A stretch of 64,000 nt of DNA. Source: Siniperca chuatsi. Lineage: Eukaryota; Chordata; Actinopteri; Centrarchiformes; Sinipercidae. Both the position numbers and the translations under genes were made by a program. The stretch spans positions 29,751,175 through 29,815,174 of the forward strand of contig NC_058046.1 in assembly GCF_020085105.1 (NCBI RefSeq), read 5' to 3'. Numbering within the stretch: the stretch's first letter is position 1; the number at the start of each line of letters is the position of its first letter. The notes beneath the pieces are model-generated. The model had not been told where the DNA came from and ran no database searches. It worked only from the letters and a program-made list of their open reading frames with translations. Positions 56,172 to 64,000 of this stretch are shown piece after piece.

Positions 56172-56400
56172 TTGTTTAAAGGATTAGTTTGACATTTTGG
56201 GAAAGACGCTTATTCGCTGTCTTGCCGAGAGTTAGATGAGAAGATTAATAGCACTGACATTTCAAGTCAAGTCAATTTTATTTATACAGCCCAAAATCAC
56301 AAATTTGCCTCAAAGGTTTTACATTCTGTATAGCATATGACAGTCTCTATGCTTAGACCGTGGATTCGGATAAGGAAAAAACCTTTAGCATGAAAAAAGG
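56172..56400 (+). repeat. Two abutting teleost repeat fragments
   Basis: 56,172-56,262 matches the end of the MITE-like repeat at 25485. From 56,264 another common fish repeat follows (AAGTCAATTTTATTTATACA, GCCCAAAATCACAAATTTGC, GGATAAGGAAAAAACC). No coding potential. Confidence 0.55.
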
Positions 56401-56869
56401 AAGAATATATACACACATAGGCGGTAACGTAAACTCTCACAAGTCGTAAACATGAGAATCTTTCCCATCTCATCCATCTCATATGACACGAACATGGCAT
56501 TAATCTATTGTGATCATTCACACATTCAGTCAAACACACCCAAGATGCATCTATGATCTGGTGCTTAACTAATATGGACAAATCAGCAGAATCTCTATTC
56601 ATCAGAATGTCATGTTAGAAAACCAAATTTAGGAAGATTCAGCACAAAATGATGGAATACATGAGTAGTGTTTATAAAGAAAAGAGCTAAATAAACCTTT
56701 CTGGGATGCACTTAGTGATTCAATGAAATGGGAAGCACTGCCACATGTTTATGTAGAAAGTGTAAAGCATATGAGGGAGTGAGAATAGTGACTTTCTGCT
56801 TAGCCTGCCTGATAAAATCTGCAAATGTGCGCATGTGCCAACGTTCATGCTGCCTGTTGCCGTAGCTCC

Positions 56870-57345
56870 GTCTCGTCGTCTTACTTTTTCCAACTATTGT
56901 GGGGGTGGAGCTGAACTCTCTGTCAGTGGTGTCAGAGAGGAGGATGCTGGCCAAACTACATGCCATCTTGGACAGTGTCTCCCACCCACTCCATAACGTG
57001 CTGGTCAAACAAAGGAGTACCTTCAGCGGAAGACTCATCCCCCCAAAATGCACCACAGAGCGCCACAGGATGTCATTCCTGCCTGTGGCCATCAAACTCT
57101 TTAACTCCTCCCTCTAAGTGTTAGTCTATATGACCCTAAGTCATTAAACTGGACATTGATCATTACATCTCTGCAATACTTGACATAATTGTGCAATATT
57201 CTGTGTAATATTCCTGTGCAATATTTTAGTTTTTAGTTTAAAATTCCCTATTTATTGATATTGATATTACTCATACCTCTATTACTGCTGTGCAATATCC
57301 TCCGTCTCATTATAATCTTAATAAGCTACACATAACTGCATAACT
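56870..57345 (+). mobile_element. 3' end of an L2/Rex1-type LINE
   Basis: The frame ending at 57117 reads LSVVSERRMLAKLHAILD, then HPLHNVLVKQRSTFSGRL and FLPVAIKLFNSSL. This is the conserved extreme C-terminus of fish LINE polyproteins. It is followed by an AT-rich 3' UTR containing repeated GTGCAATAT units (57190-57300). Only the tail of the element is present. Confidence 0.7.
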
Positions 57346-57349
57346 ACAT

Positions 57350-58995
57350 TAGCCTGTGTTGCCATGTGTGAGGAATGATCTCTGCTGAGCGCTTACGCAA
57401 ACTACAATTTCTACGTGCATGACACATCGTCATCCTAATCCCATGCATGAATGGAGGAAATTATCAGGTCAATTCCACAGAACTGAATTGCTGAGAGATG
57501 AACACTCACCCACACACACAGTCACAAAAACCACACACTTTCTCCTCAGTATCTTTGTCACCTCTTTCTTTGTCTGTATCTCTTGTCTTCTTCTCTCTGT
57601 ATCTGAACATTTCTTCCTCCATCTCTTTCTCACTCTCAATGTCAATTCAATCCTTTGTGCTTTTCTGGCATGACAGCTGAAAACAAGTCATTTTGCCAAA
57701 CCAAGGTCGTCTCTATTTCTATTTTCCATTTCTTTTTTTTCTTTGTTTCTTCATTTGTGTGTTTAATTGGCATTAAAGTTCATAACTTAAAGCTGCAAAG
57801 GTGATCAGGGGCAGACTTTACTCCTTAGGCCCCCCGACAGCTATAGTTGTTTTGATGATATGATTTTAAGTATAAAAATATATGTTCCTATTATTTTTGG
57901 GGGGGAGTTTTCTTTGGTGTTTATTTGTGGATAGATAGATTGTCCTTCCTATGCAAAATTCTCTTTTAAAAAGGAAAAGGAAAACGATACTGGCATCTAC
58001 TATCAAAAAACGCAAAAAGAAAAGAGTTGAAAGCTGACATATTAGAGGCCACTCATTTTCATTTCGAACAAATTCTGCCTAATTTTTCAGCATCTCCTTC
58101 ACATTGTGTTCCTATTTTAAAGTATATACTCTGAAATAATTGGTAATTAATTGCAAAACTCCAGTAGGTAACCTCCTTTTTTGATTTGCACCTCCTGAAA
58201 TTACTGGCAGGGTTGCTAGTTTCCCTGCAGCATTAACTCACATGTGATGTCCATCAAACATTAGCCAGAGTGGCAATACCACATCAAAGCCACACGTCAG
58301 CAGCAGAGATCAAGTGACTGCGGTGCTAACCGGCAGCTTGCATCTCACCTGTAGTGGGGGAAGCTGAGGGTGAGGACTCTGAATGATTCAGGGGCCTCTA
58401 TAACACCATCAGCTGTTATAGATTTTTATAGTGTCAGAGGCTGTTGTTGAGCTCTTTCGGAGGAAAATCGCAAAAGTGACAGAAATGCCAATAGTGTTGT
58501 GTTCTTCAGTTTAAATGTCTATTGCACAAGATGCACCACAGTTGCTTTGAAGCCAGATACTGATTCTTCCACTGATACTGCATGCTAGTGGTTTAAAAAT
58601 ATGTTTAACTGTTAACATTTTGTATATGGTAACTTAAATGTGTCTTATTATTCTGCTTTCATGATATGGGTAATAATAATGCTCCACACCAAATATACAG
58701 TTTAGCTAAAAAACCACAAACTAAGGTTTGCTCCACCTTCTCACAGATTATGCCATTCATCAGCTTCTCTTTTTTCAGAAGTTTTGTTACACAGAGATAC
58801 ACAGAAGTGTTTACCAAGAAGATATCACATGGCAGCAGAACAAGAGCAACTTGACTTTCCACTACATAGGATGTAGTACTGCGTAAGGCCTCATCAGTTC
58901 TACTGAAGGGTTGGGTCCCACAAGTTTATGTTTCTTACAGGAATCAACACTAGATTTTTTCCCCAGGTGCACCGTAAACTACACTCTCGAAAAAA
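57350..58995. other. No gene recognised
   Basis: Pyrimidine-rich stretch at 57,540-57,640 and AT-rich remainder. Open frames are short and featureless. Confidence 0.55.
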
Positions 58996-58999
58996 CAAT

Positions 59000-59295
59000 A
59001 AATGTGCTAACTAGAACCATATAGGATTCTTCAGCTTGTTCCCATAGGATAACCCATTTTGGTTCCTGGTAGAACCCATTTATAAAGGTTCCACCTGGAT
59101 CCCTTTCAGAGGGTTCTACCGAGAACCATCTGTGAAAAGTTCCACCCAGAACACCCTATCAGAGGTTCTACAGAGAAGACTTCTATGGTGTAATGGTTCC
59201 ACCCAGAACCCTCTCTGGGGGGTTCTATCCAGAACCTTTCCACCTTCTAAGGGTGCTAACAAGAACCCTTTCATATTCCAAGGGTTTCATCTAGA
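59000..59295 (+). repeat. Degenerate tandem repeat of about 30-45 bp units
   Basis: Units of the form GGTTCCACCNAGAACCC alternating with AGGGTTCTACC-like stretches recur at least seven times. Because AGAACC and GGTTCT are complementary, neighbouring units can pair as short hairpins. No protein frame is sensible. Confidence 0.65.
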
Positions 59296-59609
59296 TGAAA
59301 TTCATACTGTATTTCCTCAAAAAGTGACCAGGACTTTTTTTTACTTCAGCTGCAGAAGGTAACTGTCCTTTTTTTGAAAAAGGCTTGTATTGGAGGTGGG
59401 GCATTTATTTTCAAGTAACAGAAAACAGCTCTCTGCAACATCAACCATTTAATAACATTCTAATCAGGAAACAGAAACTTTAAAACACATTGGTAAAATA
59501 TAGCTAGAGTCAAGAAATGTAACAGCCACCTCACTGATGGTTAAAACTATAAACCAGCACAAAAATGCCAGTATCAACATAAACCACCATGTTCTGAACA
59601 GACACATTA

Positions 59610-59960
59610 CTTATATTTTTATTTAACTTTTATTTAACCAGGAAGTCCCTTGAGATTAAAATCTCTTTTTTCGAGGGAGACCTGCCAAGATAGCACAACA
59701 ATACAAAGTTACAAAAATTATAAAAAAGAACATGTCAAAAACAGACAAGGGACAACAGACAAATAATACAAAATCCAGTTTAGGAATAGCAATTGCACTC
59801 TTCGGTTACACAGTTTTTTTTATCAGAGCTTTGACCTCTCCCAGGGAGACAAAATGTATTAAGCTGTAGTGTGTTCTGAAGGTTATTCCATGACCAGGAA
59901 GTGGTCTACCAAGTTCTGAACAAATCCTGGGTACCTGGTAGAGCAGCCATCTAGTCACAA
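59610..59960 (+). repeat. Dispersed teleost repeat (TTTATTTAACCAGGAAGT type)
   Basis: It begins TTTTATTTAACCAGGAAGTC, continues with TTGAGATTAAAATCTCTTTT (itself partly palindromic around GAGATTAAAATCTC) and GAGGGAGACCTGCCAAGATA. The 3' side reads CCATGACCAGGAAGTGGTCT. A common fish repeat of unknown class. Confidence 0.5.
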
Positions 59961-60109
59961 TTACAAAAATCACAATTATGGTCATAATTACAAACACTAA
60001 CAAAAAGTAACATTTGCATTTTGGAACATAAAACAGCTAATTTAACAAACTCAGTCCAGCACTAGGCATGATGGGAAATGTGGGTTGTCATACAGATAAT
60101 TGTGTCACA

Positions 60110-60440
60110 GCCTGTCATGTCCTCACCAGCCGATAATCACTCACACCTGTCATTAATCACACACCTGCAGTGAATCAGCACTCCACTCCCCTATAAAACA
60201 CCATCCCTCACCTTAGTCAGGGTCTGGTCTCGTTTGTAGTAGGACAGAGCTTTGCTTCTAGCCATCATCACGTCTTAGGCGCCTACCTCGCATCTGCAAG
60301 TATCTTCCCTTCTCCTGAGTTCCCGATTCCTGTCCTGTGATTCTCCGGTCTCCAGTGTGTGTCACTACTCCCCAGATCAATGTTTTCTCATGTTCTGACC
60401 ACGCTTAGTAGCTTTTCAAAACATCTGGCTACTGACAGTC
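60110..60440 (+). repeat. LTR-like or promoter-bearing repeat fragment
   Basis: CACACCTGTCATTAATCACA, a TATA-like CCCTATAAAACACCATCC and a pyrimidine-rich downstream stretch resemble the promoter region of fish LTR-type repeats. No second LTR and no coding region were seen. Confidence 0.35.
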
Positions 60441-61729
60441 ACAAGTAGGGAAGTGCCCTACTGAAAATATGTCTCTCAATCCTGAAAAGTAAATGTGACA
60501 ATGAAAACCATCAGTTTAACCCTGCCTGGACCTGCAAGTATTTGTTTATTTTACCGCCATCTCCAAATGCCTTCTGTTTTTTATTACATTAATTTGCATT
60601 TGTTTAAAATTTGTCATTACCAAAAACTTTTAAAAAAGTTTTAAATAGGCTGCTGAAATATCTGGCACATGTATGTTTCCTGGTTTTAAAATCTGGCCCA
60701 ATTTATAATTGAATAGCCCTGGTGTAGGGTGTTAATCTGCAACTTTATCATATAAGTAAATGTTTGCTGTGTTGCCCTTAATCACTGATTGATTCTAGAC
60801 TTTTATCATTTAGAAAAATTGCATTTAAACAGTAACACCTAAATAAAAGGGCTGGGAATGGCCTACATGACTTCTCATCAGCACTTCCCCTCAGGAAATC
60901 ACTGTGACGTGCTTTTACTCTTGAAAAACTCAAGTGCCCTTTTGCAAGATTCAAGGACTGAGGGAGTGAGTGAACAGTAATAGGCAGAGCAAATACTTGG
61001 ACCAACATCATAGAACCATGCAAACTTGAACCTCTTCCAAACCTCAAGGAGGTACTTAACAGCTGCTGGAAAATTGTTGTTTTTTTTGACTAGCGTACAT
61101 GCATGCAAAAAAAAAGTTTACATGTTGCTGCAGAGACGCAGAATGAAATGTACTTATGGTGTAGTCGATGCTACAGGGTGTGATTGGCAGACACTGATAT
61201 CACGGTCAAGGTGACATCAAGAGTACAACAGAGCATTTTTGAGGCCGGTTTCACACATACATTTTAGACTAGTCTGTAGTGTTACGCCACTCTTTATTTT
61301 GCTCTCATGGAAGTTAGACAGTTTTACAGGCTAACTCAGACCCATGTTTCCATGGTAACAATCAGTGACACCTGCTGACCTGGGTCCGACAGGCTTATAA
61401 TTTGTGGTTTTTTAACAATGTTGTGGAGTGAGTAATAAGAAAGAAAAGAGTTTTTAGAGCAGTAACCTGTTGGAAATATACATACGTAAGAACATCATCA
61501 GTCATTTACGTTTGTTCAAACTAACTAAATATGCCTGAACCATATTGCCTTTAGAGACCAGAATGCACTGTGACCATATATCAATACTTTTTTCTGAAAA
61601 AGGAACAAAAGTATACTTTCATTGCTTAAGACTATGAGGTCACCCCACCAACTGTACACTGGACGTACAAAGATAATATTTGCAACAAAAGGATTTATCT
61701 AACAAGTTCTGAAATGTGTTGGGTTTACA

Positions 61730-62060
61730 TTGGACGCTATCAGATACTGCATTTGGTGCTGAGCAGGCAGTGTACAGTGGGTTTATCAGAGCTTTTTTTT
61801 TTTACTGAAAACAGGTCCCTGCTGGGCTGGAAACAAAGTTTATGAGAGCGGTGAGAGTGAACTAAAACAGTAAAGTCCCGCAAGCCCATAAACCAAAACA
61901 ATGAGCTGAAAGACACTAAAACACAGTGAGTGATAATTCTCTGCAGGTTTGTCATTTTGAGCGACTCCTTTCACATGAATCGCAGTCATTTGATTCATTG
62001 TTAATATAAACATATTTATTAGTGTAGCTTTAAAATAAATACTGATAAAGTAAAAAATAA
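61730..62060. repeat. Old teleost repeat, same family as 35.0 and 9.5 kb
   Basis: It shares GTGGGTTTATCAGAGCTTTT and AAACCAAAACAATGAGCTGA with the stretch at 35,010. Part appears inverted at 63,590-63,790 (CATAAACCCACTGTACACTA). Confidence 0.45.
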
Positions 62061-62170
62061 AATATGAAAGTAATACCGCAATATTTCAATATTAACTCTA
62101 AATATGAATCAACACCTCTCTAAAACAGTTTGTTTCAACAAAAAAAGGGAAAGTTATTACCTTAATTATT

Positions 62171-62171
<1 letters not shown>

Positions 62172-62212
<41 letters not shown>
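62172..62212 (+). repeat. (ATT)n trinucleotide microsatellite
   Basis: About 13 ATT units, the only long trinucleotide run in the window. Confidence 0.93.
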
Positions 62213-62989
62213 GCATTATTATTGTGTATCTTAATATTTTACAGACATTTTTGGTATATCTAGTTAAAGTTATTTAAGTTTTCTAATATTAAGTTATTGT
62301 ATACTTTTTTAATCTCTGGAAGGAAATGTGTCATCTGCTTTAGACCCAGCCTAAATATTTAAAAGCATTGTGCAGCCACAGTACAGAATAAATGCAGAAT
62401 CTGAAATTTTTAGTATCATGTCATCCCAACACCTGTATATTATCATAATTTATTTTTACACTGGTACCAGCAAACTCATTTAGAATTGAAATGATGTTAT
62501 TTTCTCCATTTGCAGGGGGCACAGTTTGTGTTGTCAAAGCAGAACTGGAATGTTATTTAACTAGGGTGAACCTTATTTGTTGTTTTATCTTGTGGAAACC
62601 TCCTCCATAGTAAAATACTTTATGGAGGAAATTCACTTGTCACTCTCCCTCCACCACACGGAGGTGAGACATCAGAGTGACTCACTACACCTCCATGGTA
62701 ACCATTCAAAGCAGGCCTGACAGATTTACATGTTTATGAGGTTGTAGGTGTCATCCATTTGATAGAAAGAGAAAAGCATCAACCAGCTCTGAAGATTATT
62801 TGAATACAGGCATGCTATACAAATATATGGTGCACAGAAATGGTAGCAATGCAGGCACTTTGAACAGTTCTTCTGTTCCTCTCTATGTTTTACTTTCTAT
62901 GCATTTAGACACTATTTACCACTTACTTGTCTTGTAACAACAACTGATTTGACACCCTTATGGGCAGGACAAACGATTTGTCTGTGTGG

Positions 62990-63205
62990 TCAAGGCTTGG
63001 TAAGGTTTAGGCACAAAAGGGAAAGATTATGGTTTGGGTTAAAATAACTACTACGTTAATTTTCAGGGGCCTTCATTGTTATGGTTAAAATAATAAACAG
63101 TTAGGGAACGACTGTGGTCATGCTTTAAAAAAAAACAATATTGACTGTCCTGTCGGTTGGAAACAGGAAACGAACAGCTGTCTCCCGTGTTAAATTCCAA
63201 GATTT
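62990..63205 (+). repeat. Dispersed repeat family R2, best copy
   Basis: It contains GGTAAGGTTTAGGCACAAAA, ATGGTTAAAATAATAAACAG, GGTCATGC and AACAGCTGTCTCCCGTGTTA. Homologous copies lie at 2,545-2,672 (same strand) and 19,455-19,705 (opposite strand), with a probable remnant at 8,470-8,600. Confidence 0.6.
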
Positions 63206-63239
63206 TGTTGACCCGTACATCCAGCCCGACCTCATCCTC

Positions 63240-63530
63240 GACTTAGTGTAACCACCAGGTCAAAACTGAGTTTGTCCAATACCTGACCAAATACCTGCAA
63301 AAGTAATGACATTTCCATCAGCCTCGGCTGTACTTTTTGTGTTTAGTGTTAATTAGCAAATATTAGCATGCCAACACAATAAACTAAGATTACTAAACTA
63401 ACATTGTACCTGCTTAACATCAGCATGTTGGCATTGTCATTGTGAGCATGTTAGCATGCTGATGTTAGCATTTAGCTTAAGCACCGCCTAAGTACAACCT
63501 CACACGGCACATAGCTTGGCTGTAGAATTG
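63240..63530 (+). repeat. Percomorph dispersed repeat (3' part of the family at 36215)
   Basis: It shares CAAATACCTGCAAAAGTAAT, CATCAGCCTCGGCTGTACTT and the GAGCATGTTAGCATGCTGAT block with 36,530-36,795, in the same orientation. It lacks the 5' half. Confidence 0.7.
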
Positions 63531-64000
63531 TTACAATTAACAAAGGACCAAATGACAATGTGTAATGTCAAGAGACATTGTAAGAGGTGCATTTCCAGTA
63601 TCAGCAGGCAGCTGTTTTCAGCAGAAAAGCTTTCATAAACCCACTGTACACTACAAGCTCAGCACCAAACAGCAGACAGACAAAATTAATGACTAGCTGG
63701 TGAACATAAAGGGGCATTGAGCAGCTAAAGAGCCACATATTTCCCTCAGGAGTTGGTGAAGACCAAAGGAGCTAAAAGGAGAGTGAATATTGGGCTTATA
63801 TTCCCCAGGTTGTCATAAACATGACTCCAATTGAATGCTAATGTTGCTCTAATGTGTCTACTATTTACTAACATGTCACAGGTCAGTGTTGTGTTTACAG
63901 CTTGTTCCACTTACCCAAGATGGCCAAAAAATGAATGCTGCTTTAAATGGTCAGTTCACAAAAACCTATTTTCCCCCTCGTGGTATCTAGCCGTGCAGAT

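Larger units (their letters stand above)
60445..62985. other. No gene recognised; old repeat and ATT run
   Basis: Includes the repeat at 61730 and the ATT run at 62172. Nothing else supported. Confidence 0.5.

Overview
The window is nuclear DNA of a ray-finned (teleost) fish, most likely a percomorph. It is AT-rich and intron-bearing, packed with CA/GT microsatellites, and carries interspersed repeats typical of spiny-rayed fish: a Tc1 transposon, hAT-type MITEs, tRNA-derived SINEs and several LINE fragments. Only three protein-coding genes could be supported.

Region 1-29 kb holds no coding exon I can support. It contains microsatellites, a polypurine tract, a few old repeats, a 233-bp fold-back retro-insertion at 23.0-23.25 kb with a 12-bp target-site duplication, a SINE nested in a hAT-like element at 26.4-27.4 kb, and several non-repetitive blocks that look like conserved non-coding elements. 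A possible untranslated exon ends at 7720.

Region 29.2-33.9 kb holds a complete two-exon heparan sulfate glucosamine 3-O-sulfotransferase of the HS3ST1 type (+ strand, 307 aa). Its intron contains hAT-like elements, one of them with a perfect 8-bp target-site duplication. Region 34-42 kb is repeats, including a Tc1 element of 1383 bp that is dead and internally rearranged.

Region 42.2-45.9 kb is a compact head-to-head pair. The histone variant gene h2az2 (- strand, five coding exons, 128 aa) lies opposite purb (+ strand, one coding exon, 306 aa). They share a 744-bp interval with six CCAAT/ATTGG boxes. The human orthologues H2AZ2 and PURB are also neighbours (7p13), so this is an old linkage. 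One product is a nucleosome component and the other a single-stranded purine-rich nucleic-acid binding regulator; both are broadly expressed.

Region 46-64 kb is the probable long 3' UTR of purb (to about 48.1 kb) followed by repeats: a second hAT-like element carrying a LINE fragment, a long defective LINE at 52.5-54.05 kb, an L2-like LINE tail at 56.9-57.3 kb, a degenerate tandem repeat at 59 kb, and dispersed teleost repeat families whose other copies lie earlier in the window.
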